Positions 23,421 through 34,753 of a DNA stretch of 64,000 nucleotides are shown here, one piece after another. Position numbers and translations under genes: made by a program. Origin of the DNA: Emydura subglobosa (Eukaryota > Chordata > Testudines > Chelidae); NCBI GenBank assembly GCA_007922225.1, contig ML679958.1, positions 60,288,862 through 60,352,861 of the forward strand. Direction: 5' to 3'. The number at the start of each line of letters is the position of its first letter. Positions within the stretch are counted from its first letter, which is position 1. The notes beneath the pieces are model-generated. The model was given only the letters and a program-made list of their open reading frames with translations, was not told the origin of the DNA and did not search any database.

Positions 23421-24112
23421 AGGGGGTCACAGAAAGTGCCCCTCCAAAAGTGGCCAAATTTTGATTGCTGTGCATGCCCCTGCCACTCTGGAGAGTTCTT
23501 GGGCCTTTGGTCAGTATCCTGGTGAGGAAGGCAAGCCCCTCCTGTCCCACTTCTCCAGCATGTCTTCTCTTGCTGGTGACAGTAGGGCTTTCCTAGCTTA
23601 GAGAGCATGTTTCCTTCTAAAAACAGTCTGTAACATCTTTTCAGGTGGTCAGCTGGAGAAAAACTGCAGCTCTTCCAGTCATGTGCTCAGTGTGTGTATG
23701 GTGGCAGGGGAAATACTAGCATCGAAGGCAACAGCCCTACTGGCAGAAATCCCATTGTTCAAGCCAGTGAGAGCCATTCACTGCTGATGACTCCTGGCCT
23801 TTGTCACACCTTTCCAGACATAGTCAGGACCCTGCTGGCAAATGGGTGATCTAATTCACAACTGCTACAATAATAAATGATATTTCACAAAACAAAAAGC
23901 AATTAATAAACTGACACATCTATTCCTCCGATTGTCACAATTTGTGCCCTCAGTTCCCATTGAAGTCAGTAGGGATTGAGCACCTCCCAGGAGGCACTCA
24001 GCACTTTGTAAGGCTGGACTCTGTACGCCAGATGCTGCACCCGCTGAAGCTGATGGCAAAGCTCCCATTGACATCAATGGTTTAGCATCAGGCCCAAAGT
24101 CATAAGGGAGAT

Positions 24113-24800
24113 TGTGATGGGGTGTTCACCCCTCACTTGCCCTGCAATGGTTAATGAAGGCAAAGAAGGAGGCTAATTAACCCAACAGGCCACAATTAGG
24201 AGGAATCAGGCAGCCAAGTAATACCCCAATGAGTAAGGGAGCCCAGCTGTGGAGGAATGAGCTGGGCTGTAGTTACAAAGACAGGAAATTTAGAAGCAGC
24301 AAGGGCTGCTGCTAAGAAAGGCCGTCATGCTTTGGGAAAGGGGAAGCAGTGTTTAGAGACTGCAGAGTGTGTTGGCTGCAGTCATGCCCTGGGAAGAGGG
24401 AGGGGTTTTTTGGAACTGGTAGACCCAGAGAGAGAAAGGAGAACCAGTCTAGGGAAGGAGCGGAAAGCCCTGGACTGCTGAGCTGAGGGTCCCTGGACTG
24501 GAATCCTGTGTACAAGGTGGACCTGGGTTCCCCTACCAGCCAATGGTGATTCGCCTAGGGCATTTCAAATGCTGGACAGACAGCAGGTCTGGAAAGACTG
24601 TGAATTCCCTGGAAAGGGAGGACCTTAGTGACCAAAGGGACAAACCACGAAAAGGCGGTTGCAGATCCGGGAGTGAGTGGAATTGCAGACCGAGGCAGGA
24701 CAAGGGAAAGATATCACCGGAGGGAGAGTGCAAGACGGCTGAGCTAATTCCCAAGATGGCCAGCAGGAGGCACTGTGAGAAGTGAGTGAACCCCATGACA
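24113..24800. mobile_element. solo LTR, 688 bp
   Basis: The unit begins TGTGATGGGGTGTTCACCCC and ends ACCCCATGACA, so the inverted ends TGTGATGGGG / CCCCATGACA match at nine of ten positions. It is flanked by GAGAT (24108..24112) and GAGTT (24801..24805), a 5-bp duplication with one mismatch. These are the hallmarks of an LTR. No internal region is attached, so it is a solo LTR left by recombination. The interior is purine-rich with AGAGAGAAAGGAG-type stretches. The family (gypsy-like or endogenous retrovirus) cannot be decided from the LTR alone. Confidence 0.7.
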
Positions 24801-24805
24801 GAGTT

Positions 24806-26229
24806 CCATGGCTAAGTTGGGTATAAAATGCGGATACTCTCACTTCCAGTTCTGTGCTTAACTACAATAGCATTCTTTCTCCTATTCCTGTGTAGTCCTT
24901 CTTATACAGCAGAAAACATAATATATTAAGTATTCACTGTCTAACTACACTTAAAATTATAGTCATAACACTATCCTGAGCTGAATTAAAGGAGCAAAGG
25001 AATTATAAGGAAGTGAAATTGTAAGAAGTGTCCAAGGAAGTATATTATACAAATAAGATTATTTTTAAGCTCTTGTAACCTAAGTAGATGAGATAAAGAT
25101 ATTTGGTGTTAATAGGAGAGGCGGCAGGCAAAAATATCAATTAATCTTGTTTTTGCAGATTATATAATTTGTGCTATTACATATATAGACTTCCAGCTAA
25201 CTGCTGTTTTGGTAAATTCCTCCTATTTGCTGTTAATTCAAGCCCTTTTTTGTAAACACAACTCTCTCTTCCTGGTATTGTCTCTACAGATCAGAGCTTG
25301 TTCAGTGTATTTTCAAATGAAGAATTTGCCTGCAGCATAATTTACATGAATGAACTGATAGAAGCTTAGTCATGGATATTACAACAAAGTTCACAGATTC
25401 AGTGCGCTACATATCTCTCTTGTGTCATTTCATTTCTGGATTGATCATCATCCTTTTTTTTATCTATATCCCCTCCTATTTGTGCACTCATTTGCACAAG
25501 TGACCCACCGCATATGGCATTTAGGCAGTGGGGAATTACACCAGGGGATGCAATAAACATGTGCATTGCTTTCCTGACATCCCAAGAAAAGGTGGGTTCC
25601 TTCCTGAGAGACTGACAGTTACCCGTGGAGACAGTAAGATAGTTTCTGAGTTGACAAGCCTGAGCTTTCAAATGGGAAAAATGTTGGGAACCCAAATGGG
25701 CTGAGTTTTCCCTCCTAAGTATTTAGGAGGGGAACCTCCTGTACCCGCTTCCCGAACAAGATAAAAAAATGTGCTTTAGGTTAAGAAATCTGGGCCCTGT
25801 CTATCTTTGTCTCCATGCCCATCTGGAACTGTAGAGATTTGGCTACCACAGAGCCACTCAATACCATGCTGATGAGTGCAGAATAAGAACCTGAATAGAA
25901 CAATATGACCTCAGCGGGGAAACTAGTTGTGACATGACATGTAGGGCTGCTTTAGAATGGGGAGTGGAGAACTCATTTACACACATTTTTCTGCCCAAAA
26001 TCAGCTCCAAGCCTCTGAACTGCAGGGTGCCGATTCCCTTCTTCCCTCTTTCCCCCATTGTGGGCAACAGATTAAACTCCTCCAGGATTGGCAGGCTCAG
26101 TGTGGAGCCAGTCCAATATAGCCTTCTGGAGCTTACATGACTGAGACAAATGTATAGGTTTGGGGGGGCTGGGCCTTATACTTCAAATTTAAGTTTTTCT
26201 ATATGGACACACTCATTTTCATTAGTTTA
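24806..26229. other. intergenic, nothing recognised
   Basis: No gene, RNA or clear repeat was recognised on either strand. The open frames here are all under 100 codons and match no known family. Confidence 0.5.
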
Positions 26230-27135
26230 TACCTAACTGTTCATTTTAAAAATGGATTCTGTCACAGTTTGGAGGTTTTTTTAGTGTCGGTGTACAACTC
26301 ATCCCTATTTGTATGGGAAAGTCAGGGGAAAATTATCCATGACACCAGTCTCCATTGCCCACTTATTAAATTTTCAAACAAGCACCTTTGTGCTTTCTCC
26401 CATTCTGCCCCTCACACTTGGGAGGAGTTCCCTATGAACATCCGCAAAACTAACTCATTATTCTCCTTTAAAACCTTCCTTAAAACTCTCCTTGGCCATG
26501 ATGCCTACAAAAAACTTCACAACAATTAGGTCTGAGTTAGTGGTCTCTGCACACCAACCATGCTGATCAATACCGTCCCATTGTTTCCTTGCATTCCCCC
26601 ATCTGAATCCATCCATAGCCTCTTGTTTTACACTTAAAGGTAACCACTTTGGGGCATGGACTGTGGTTTTTTTTCTTGGTTTTTTACAGTGTCTAGCACA
26701 ATGGGATCCTGGTCATGTTGGGGTTCTTAGGTTATGTCTACACTGCACACTAAACCGGGCTTGTGAACTTGGTGTTTCCAAGCCTGTGCTGGAGCATTCA
26801 CACTGCATTTTAAACACGGGTTTAAAATTGCTGGAACCAGATCTCATAGCCACACTAACAGTGCACTGCAGAGAACCTCTGATTTGGGTCTGTGGCTTGA
26901 ACAGCATCTACATTGCCAAACAACAGGATTTGGATCCAAGTCAAAGCAGGAGTTCAGTTCTGATCTACCTTTCCAGCAGGATCCTGGTACTGAGGACTTG
27001 CTGATCTGAATCAGACTGATTTGTGTGTGGATGGTAGGGGGCTTGGCCTCAAATCTGAGTCAGAGCCCAGGCTTAGGGTGCAGTAGACATATCCTTGGCA
27101 CTATGGCAATACAAATAGTAATTTAACAACACACA
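26230..27135 (+). mobile_element. L2-like LINE, 3' end, split by a MITE
   Basis: The frame ending at 26529 reads HLCAFSHSAPHTWEEFPMNI then LFSFKTFLKTLLGHDAYK. This is the typical C-terminus of L2/Rex-type LINE proteins (pattern AFS-x-AAP-x-LWNSLP ... SFK-x-x-LKT-x-L). A 3' UTR follows, with GGCATGGACTGTGG and GTCTAGCACAATGGGATCCT, and the tail GGGTTCTTAGG resumes after the MITE at 26730..27094 as CACTATGGCAATACAAATAG. So this is one LINE tail of about 540 bp into which the MITE jumped. It is 5'-truncated and dead. Confidence 0.72.
26730..27094. mobile_element. Harbinger-type MITE inside a LINE tail
   Basis: The ends are GGTTATGTCTACACTGCAC and, reversed from the right, GGATATGTCTACTGCACC. 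Flanking bases are TTA (26727..26729) and TTG (27095..27097), fitting a diverged TTA duplication. Removing the element restores a continuous LINE tail (TTCTTAGG joined to CACTATGG). A 97-codon open frame inside has no similarity that I recognise. Confidence 0.72.
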
Positions 27136-30100
27136 ACAACACTGCAGGGTTTAAGTGGTATTGAGAACCCAGCATAGCCCCTCAACTCCAGGGTGAATTT
27201 CACACTATGTTCTAAGGCTCAGTGGCATGCAGATATTTGTCATATATATAGATAAGGCAGTAGAGGTGTAACCACCATGAAAAAAATGGAATGGCATTGC
27301 TACATATTTGAAAAATTACTCAATAGTTCAGTTAGAGCTGTCTGAAACCCTGCAGCTCAGGACGTTTCAGTAACAAACAAAATACATACACAAACTGGGT
27401 GTGTTACAATAGAAGAAACCAGGAAGAGCTGCATATAGATAATACAGTACATCAAAGAGGAACTAAAAAGATGCAATTGTTAATGTCTTTAAACAGGCAC
27501 AGATGCAAAAAATAGTGCATTGTTTCTGTCGTGCTAGAGTTTGGATGGATAATGCATCTGTGAAGGGGTGTTGATTTGTAAGGGTACTAATAAATGCAGC
27601 TTTTAAACTGTAGTTAAATATCTGTTGTTGTAATGTTGGTGAAAGGTGCTAGATTGAGTGCACTGGAAATTACATTGAACCCCCACGTTGCTTTTCCATG
27701 ACGTAGAGAGATCACTTCCAGAAAATGAATACTTTAGTCTCTATGTTCAGTCAATCCTTGGCCTCTCTGCTGAGATTGCCATCAAGCATGCAAATTAATG
27801 TCTGTTGGGGTGGTGGTGGTAGAGTTTGGAGATCTAAGCTACCATCTAGTAGGAATGAGACTGGAACCAACTCATTTCACACAGGTCACTGAAGAATCAT
27901 CAGATGGTACCAGCTTTCTGTTGTAACCCATCATCAATCAAATAATGGAAGTAGGGACTAATTTATGATAAATTGTATTAGAGTATGTTGTAATGCAGTG
28001 AGGTGGGGCTATAATGGACAGGCAAAACATAATAACAGAGGGCATCAAAGGTGAAGATTCAGATTCACTATTTCCAGCTTGCAGGAGCTGGGATGAAGCA
28101 TCTTGCATTGCTCTCTAACCCTTCCTGTTACTCAAGAGCAGTACTGAGATATTTCACAGAGCATCATGTCTAGACTTCCTCAGCTAGAGAGGTCAGTATC
28201 GCATGGTGTTGAGGGCAGCACTTAAGTGGAGGCTCAGAGAAACCTTTTAATTAAGTTTCATGTTTTCTTTTCTCCATAATACAAAACTGAATTTTTTTTT
28301 AAATTTTTTTTGGTAAAACTGTTCCTCCTCAAGAACCAACCGAGTTAACCACAACGCAGACATAACCGAGTCACTTTGCTTCTCAGGCTTTGAACTGTTA
28401 TTACCAAGTATGAAAACTACAGGGAAAAACAAACCTCCAGCCTAGCAAGGAAGAATGTGATTTATTCAGAGATGTTTTCACTTCACTCTCTTTTTAAGCC
28501 ACATAAGACCAAAACCAGGCAGCATCCCCTGTGGGTGTTGAAGACAGTGCAAGATGACAAAATGTATCTGCCCACCTTACTTATAAAACAGTTATTAATT
28601 TTATGCCTAGTTTGGCTTTCAAAATAGCATGGAAGTTGACTTGATCTCCATCCACACCATTTCATTAAGCTGTCTGCCTTCCGTGCTTGTTTTCTTTTAA
28701 ACTATTTTTGGTGATGGCTCTTTTATTCCTGGTTCCTATTATTTATTTTCATGGCTTTGAAAACATGGGACCTGCTTCTACAATTCTGAGTCAAAACTTC
28801 CACTGAAAGAAAATGGAAGTTCACTTGAGAAAGGACTGCAGGCTTGGGACCATTGTTGTCATTTTTGAGGCCTCAGTCCTGCAACTGGCTCCGTGCTGGT
28901 GCCCTAAACTGCCCAAGCAGAACATGATGCAGGATTAGGGACTAATAGCAGACATTTACAATCTTTATACTGTTTTTTCTGTTCATAAATACTAAGTTTG
29001 TCTTTTTAGACTATTTTTTAAAAATACTCTCCCTTTTACTAGGCACATTATTTAGATCTCTAAATGCTGTGTCCTCGGTTAATAGTGAATGTAAAGACTG
29101 AAGTAAGACAATTGCCTGCTGGTTTGCAGCCAATGCATCTACATTACTACATGGATTGGTATCTCCACACCTTTGACTGGCAATGGTCTCTTGTCAAATC
29201 AGTTTAGTGATGCACACCCGTCACACCGGGATTAGTCATTTTGTCTGACACATTTGCATCATCCTGTACTTCTGCTAGGTAAAGCTGGGTGTTTCTTGGC
29301 ATGTAAGTTCTCCTATTTTTTAGTGCAGACTGGGAATTGCTTTTTCAGTACAGTGGTCATGGAGGGTACAGGGAAGGTCAGTTTCTGTACAAAACTAGAA
29401 CTTATTGGCTTTGGGCCTCACATGGGGTGATCTACATTTCCAGAGCATTTAAGGCATTTCCTGCACCCACTGTAGTCAATGGGAGTTGTGCCACTGCCTA
29501 CAACAAATGCAGAATCAAGCCCACAGGGAGAAGACGAGACTGCATCCTTCACTTGCTGTCCACACTGGAGGTATCTGGGAGGGTTTCCGAGTCTGGCACT
29601 GACACAGGCTGTTTTCTCTCCAAGTCTTTGAGCTTCCTAACAGACTGTATTTATTTTCTTGCATGAAATTTCTTTTTCTGGGTGCAGTGTCTGAGCCTGT
29701 CTTGAAGGTGTTTGGCAATCACTTTTCTACAGCATGGTTATTTTATCATTTGCTGGTGCTGCTGATGCAGTGGGGTGTTTTCTGTTGGATACAATTTACA
29801 GGCACATTACCTTATTTGTTCACAACAAGAAGCCACAGGGGTTTCCTGAGGAAAAACTGCCATATGCAGTGTGTGACATTTCCCAGGTTTCTTTCAGCTG
29901 CAGCAGTACCATTTCTCGGCCCTACTAATTGCATTATCACATCACTACAAATTACCTTTACAAAAAACTAAAGAAAGAAAGGAAACATTTAGCTCTACTA
30001 CTTGGACATCAGAGAAATTGTTGCAATCTTTAAATAATCCAGGGGAAGAAAAATCTGATGGAAAATTAAACATTAGTGGCTACCTATCCAGCCAAAATAT

Positions 30101-31319
30101 ATATGGCCTACTGGGAAGTCACTCCCTCCTATTGATTCATCTGAGAAAGAAAGAGAGGTTCTGAATACAGCAAGAGTACTTTTAACATTGTCATTTTTAT
30201 AACTATTTATTCAGGAAGTTTTAACAAATCATTGCCAGATACCCTGCTTTCCCGCATCACTACCACACAAGATGAACCTTATACCATCCAGGATGTATTG
30301 TTTCTGAGGAATTCTGTCTTTACCCATTTTTTCAAAACCAGGCAAAGTCTATCAAATGTAATATTTAAAAAAAAATCAAATCTGAGATGGCACTGTTTTT
30401 TTGTAATCTGAGTATTGAATAATGATAATCAAATATCCAAGTATCTCTAAAATGTATTTTAACCTGAAGTTCAGAACAAGGGAGGTCCTTCTCCTGATTG
30501 TTGGGGAGGAGGGCTGGGAGACTTTCATATCTGATCATTGTCACTAGCCCCCAATCCCCATTACTTTTATATGGTTTTCCTTACCTTCTCTCCAGGTCCC
30601 TGACTTCCCCTCTGAATTACCATTTGGCTTGGAATGAGAAGGGAAAAATAGAGCTGCCAGCCAAGAAGATCTCATGAGTGGGTCACTAAGGCCCAGATCC
30701 CTAAAGGTATATAGGTATCTACCTCTGAGCCTAGGCCCCTTTAAAATTTGTCTTTGTCTGGCTGACAATCTGTCAGTCACTCCCACATAGGGACCTCAGT
30801 GATGCACACATCAGGGATAGTGCATCTCCTAGTTGCTGGGTGCAGCCTGTGACTCAAACTATTTGGGAAGGAGACAGCCTTCGGCAGCGACATAACGCTA
30901 ATTTGGGTATTAAGCAGCTGCTACCAGGGCAATTAACTCTCAAAATAGGGAGCTGTTTCTGTTGCTGTATAAGCAGGGTTGCATGGGCCAGCAGTTGTGG
31001 AGCCTACTAAAGTAGGATAGAGCGCTTAATGCGTTCTACTGTGTAACTAATGCAGCTTTACAAAGTTTATCCAAAAAACCAATCGTTGCTAGGTAGAGCA
31101 GGATTTAAGGCTTCAAGCAGAAAAGGTCAATTCACTGTCTCTCTGCCAAATATGGCTAAGCACAGAAGAACTCCCAGGAGTATGGAACAAAGGCTTTACA
31201 AATGAATTTAACATTTAAAAATTTTAACAATTTGCTACATAGGAATTTTATTCCTAACCTCATACCTTCTCACCTCGCTTAGAACGCTCAACCTTCTCAC
31301 CCTGACTAGAATGCTATAT
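27136..31319. other. long intergenic stretch, no gene seen
   Basis: No exon, RNA gene or large mobile element was recognised. Palindromic-repeat pieces occur near 28780..28945 (GGCCTCAGTCCTGCAACTGG to GATGCAGGATTAGGG) and 29455..29525 (ACTGTAGTCAATGGGAGTTG to TGCAGAATCAAGCCC). The open frames of up to 109 codons, as at 29337 and 29663, show no family signature. The stretch may contain regulatory sequence, but nothing can be supported. Confidence 0.5.
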
Positions 31320-31400
31320 AGATTATCTGTATTGTGCTAGTGCCTAGAGGCCTCAATCATTACACATACAATGAAAAAGACAGTCCCTGCCCCAAAGAGC
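31320..31400 (-). repeat. L2-like LINE 3' tail, reverse orientation
   Basis: The sequence TGTATTGTGCTAGTGCCTAG, AGGCCTCAATCATTACA and CAGTCCCTGCCCCAAAGAGC is the reverse complement of the same 3' tail family seen at 26640..26729 and 27098..27130 (GGCATGGACTG, CTAGCACAATGGG, GGCACTATGGCAATACA). The repeat may continue rightward as old, unrecognisable sequence. Confidence 0.6.
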
Positions 31401-31959
31401 TTACAGTCTAAATACATGATGAGATGGCTACAACAAACAGATGGGGGAGCACAAGGTAACAGTTAGGTAATTCTGATTAGTGAAATAATCTGTGGTCACG
31501 GCACACCAGCTGCCTAGCCATTACTGAGTGTTGTATAGAATTTACATCAGAAGCAAGTTTGAAGCAGGGATTTGAAGAAGGCTGATATAGCGGCTTTGTG
31601 GATTTTTACAGGGAAATAAGGGTCAGCATATGAGAAAGTGAGAAGATGCTTACAAGGAAGTTAAATTAGTGGATGATAAAGGCTGGCATCACTGGCGGAG
31701 CAGAGGTCAAGGCCAACAGCTTTATACCATATAACAGGGGTGGCCAAACTTACTGATTCTCTGAGCCGCATACAATAATCTTCAGAAGTTTGAGAGTCAG
31801 GGTGTGCCCGCCGGGCCGCAGGGCTTCAGCCCTATGGCGGGGATCAGGGCTTCTGCCCCGTGGGGCGTGCTTGCCAGCGCTCAGGGCTATTGCCCCTTGC
31901 AACGCATCTGCTGAAGGCCCGAGTCCCAGCAGGCACCTCCTACGGGACAGAAGCCCTGA

Positions 31960-32167
31960 TGTTGTGTATTTTGTGTCTTGCTTTAGTGCCTAGGTTGCCG
32001 TAGCAACAAAGCTTAGCTTGTTGCCATAGCAATAGAATTAGACTATTAGGGGATAACTCAGCCAGTCCTGGCTGGTTTTAGTGTAGTTCAGTAAAGACTT
32101 TTCATGGGTTTGCATCTCTCTGTGTTCCATGCTGAATACAAGTACTTTCCAAGGATTTAACATAACA
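31960..32167. mobile_element. small solo LTR nested in hAT MITE
   Basis: This 208-bp unit starts TGTTGTGTATTTTG and ends TTTAACATAACA (TG...CA). It is flanked by CCTGA (31955..31959) and CTTGA (32168..32172), a 5-bp duplication with one mismatch. Its base composition differs sharply from the GC-rich hAT on both sides, and removing it joins GAAGCCCTGA to GATTCCCC. A polyadenylation-like AGTAAAGA lies near 32091. Two X-box-like palindromes lie in its first half. It is interpreted as a solo LTR of a small retroelement. Confidence 0.6.
31994..32033. promoter_or_regulatory. paired RFX X-box-like palindromes
   Basis: GTTGCCGTAGCAAC (31994..32007) and GTTGCCATAGCAAT (32020..32033) both match the RFX-factor X-box consensus GTTGCCATGGCAAC at 12 of 14 positions. 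Their starts are 26 bp apart, separated by AAAGCTTAGCTT, itself nearly palindromic. They lie in a solo LTR, where such boxes could have served as enhancer sites. Binding is inferred from motif only. Confidence 0.5.
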
Positions 32168-32426
32168 CTTGAGATTCCCCTCCGTGCAGTGCTGAAGTCC
32201 TGGTAGGTGCGCCCCATGGGGCAGAAGTCCTGAGCCCTGGCAGATGCGTCCCGCAGGGCAGAAACCCCTATCCCCACCAGCCCACCACAGGGCTGAAGCC
32301 CCGAAATCCCCACTCTAGTCTGGTAGGTGGAGAATGGGGGGTGTAGAGGGCTCTGTGAGCCACACTTTAACTGTAAAAGAGCCCGATGTGGCTCCCAAGC
32401 CGAATTTGGCCACCCTTGCCATATAA

Positions 32427-34753
32427 TGTGATGATGATAGGAAAGGCCAAACGAAGCCATGAATGGCCTTAAAAGTGAAGTCAAATCATTTGTATTTGAT
32501 GTGATGGAAAAGGGGGAACCAGTGGAAAAATGCAAAGAAATAGGCAATTCCCAGGCGTGGTGCAACAAGCCAGGAAGGTGATCTTGACAGTAGCTAGAGA
32601 GACAAGTCAGAAATGATATCCACATAGCAGGGATGATGATAGTGTTGTCCACGGTAACTGAGGAAGAAGGGGAGTTTGAGGGAAAAGAGAAAAATCCCTC
32701 TAGGTTATTCTCTCTTCCTTGAGAGTTCTCTTACATTTGCCATTGTTGTGCTGAGGGTTGGGCAATCACAACCACTTCCCTGAAGCTGTTGGGCATGACA
32801 GCCACCTTCTGTGTGTGTGAGGGAGGCACAGCAGAAACACCAGAAAAGGCAGAAAGAAGTCAAGACATAGCTAGAGATGCACCTGTAGAGCAACCCTGAG
32901 AAAATTTGAGAGAGCTTTTGAGTAAAGCACTGTGAGAAAGAGGCTTTGGACTGGGCAAAGAAACTATTTCCTACTGTTTGAGTCCTACTATGTTCACAAA
33001 AACAGGACTTTGTGTACATTCTTTGTAAATAAATGGGATTTCATCAAAAAATACTTGACTCCATCATTAATTTCTCTTCCTAATGGAAACAATCAGCAAG
33101 ACCCCAAAATTTGACTATCTACTTGGCTCAAAAAGGCCAACACTATAAAAGTAAGAGTGAAAATGTGTCTATGATAAATTTATATAATGTATTTATGTAT
33201 GTGTTTTTTCAAGAGATTGACAAGGAATACTTGACTTTGAAGGGTAAGGGTTTGTGAGATGTGGGGGAGCAAAATTTTCTTTGCTTTAGATTGTATTAAA
33301 ATGTTCAATATCTGATTGCTTTTCATGACTACCCTGCCCCCACGGTCATGACCCATCAGTTGAGAAATACTGATCTAGAGCATCCAGGTTAAACCTTGAG
33401 ACAAATAAAATAACTCACTGAGCTAGCGGAATAATTTAATAATCCCTCCAATAATGCAAATATCTGAGGAGGTTTTGTCTAAAAAAAGCCTTAGTCACAG
33501 AGGAGAACTGTAACCATTGAAACATTTGATTATTTGGACCCTACTTCTGCATGGGCAGATCCGTGCATCTGCATAGAACCCCAAAGGAATAGGAACAGGG
33601 GACCACCAATGTGTAGGACTGGGACCTTAGGTTTCCTTTCTGGAAGCATACTCTAGTTATGGCCCTTCACACTATAACTTAAAATAGCCTTACTATAGCA
33701 TTTCATTATATTAATATAGAATATTGTAATGGTTTTTATGATTATTACCACTTGAGCTAAGCAAAATTTTCATAATGAAAGTAGGTAATACTCATCTGGT
33801 TCCAATACAGACTCAACTCAGGTTTTCCAAAACATCTGCAAATCTTTTGATGAACATTGGCTGATTTTCGAATAGGCCCAGAGTGCATTTCGAGCAAACC
33901 TGGGGTAAGTAAGGGTTTTAGGCATGAACCATGTGAACAGTTGTTTTGTCCCAGAGTAGTAGTAGTTGTTGTTTTGTCCCAGAGTAGATGCAGTTTTGAG
34001 CAGAGTTTTTCTTTGAGGTCTTTACTTCATTGGAAGAAAGAAACCAACTTAAGAGCCAGGTTGGACTCAGTCTGAGGGCTATTGGGCTAAAATACTCAGT
34101 GATGAAGACACTGAGCTTTAAAGCTATTTCTTCTGTCAGCCATTTTAGGAACATGGTTTTAAGGGGAATAGATGACTGGGCATACATTATAGAGACAATT
34201 CAGCCAGGTTGCCATATAACAACCTAGAGACAGAAGAGATCCTATTGATGTCAGTGACATTGCACCCACTTCCATAGGGGCCGAATTCTCCCAAAAGCCT
34301 AATTTTGCATTGATAAATGTCTAACAGGCCTCAGATTGGGATGGGGGAAAGGGAGAGATGCTCTTTCAAGCTATGCAAACAAAGTAAGCTCCACCCAGTT
34401 GAGTCACCAAAATGAGATGCTGTTCACAATAGATTATGATGATAAATTCAAAATATGATTGCATATACACTTAGCTCCACTGGGCTCTTTCAACCTGGCA
34501 CTTCTTAGTAGGGTTTGAACATGCCCATGGGTTCTACTAAATTTCTTGGAGTTGGCTCCTTCTTGGCTGGGGGGAAAAAGAAGTGATAGTATCTCCTAAA
34601 TGTCACCCGCTTGTGGCACCAGAATGAGAACTCACTCACAGTAAACTGTGCACATTTATGACCTTTCCTCTCATTTCTTACAGGAGCAGTGACAGTAGTT
34701 AGCAATGTTAACTCAGATGCTAAGTAATGATAATTTAAAAGTCAACACCTCAC
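32427..34753. other. intergenic, nothing definite
   Basis: No gene was recognised. The start (32440..32600) continues an old interspersed repeat with phrases such as GAATGGCCTTAAAAGTGAAG and TTTGTATTTGATGTGATGG, which recur widely in amniotes, but I cannot assign it to a class. A direct repeat TTGTTTTGTCCCAGAGTAG occurs twice near 33940 and 33969. A diverged palindromic-repeat copy lies near 34235..34310. Confidence 0.45.

Larger units (their letters stand above)
21625..24112. other. intergenic, repeats but no gene
   Basis: No gene was recognised. It contains a copy of the ACCAACAGAAGTTGGTCC repeat (22605..22690), a GC-rich imperfect tandem stretch (23195..23420) and copies of the palindromic repeat at about 23945..24010 (CCCATTGAAGTCAGTAGGG) and 24015..24095 (CTCCCATTGACATCAATGG). 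The 194-codon minus-strand frame across 23024..23608 is explained by the GC-rich repeat. Confidence 0.5.
31735..32418. mobile_element. hAT MITE with 8-bp duplication CCATATAA
   Basis: This is a non-autonomous hAT transposon. The left end is CAGGGGTGGCCAAACTTA and the right end, reversed, is CAAGGGTGGCCAAATTCG. It is flanked by a perfect 8-bp target duplication CCATATAA (31727..31734 and 32419..32426), the hallmark of hAT. The interior is GC-rich with repeated phrases such as GGGGCAGAAGTCCTGA and GGGCAGAAACCCC. A solo LTR (31960..32167) is inserted in it, so about 208 bp of the length is foreign. There is no coding capacity. Confidence 0.9.

Noticed and set aside
23024..23608. 194-codon minus-strand frame
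   Set aside because: It lies over a GC-rich imperfect tandem repeat; the peptide is low-complexity and matches no family known to me.
26203..26529. 108-codon frame considered as a host gene
   Set aside because: Its C-terminal half has the standard end of L2-like LINE proteins and is followed by that LINE's 3' tail.
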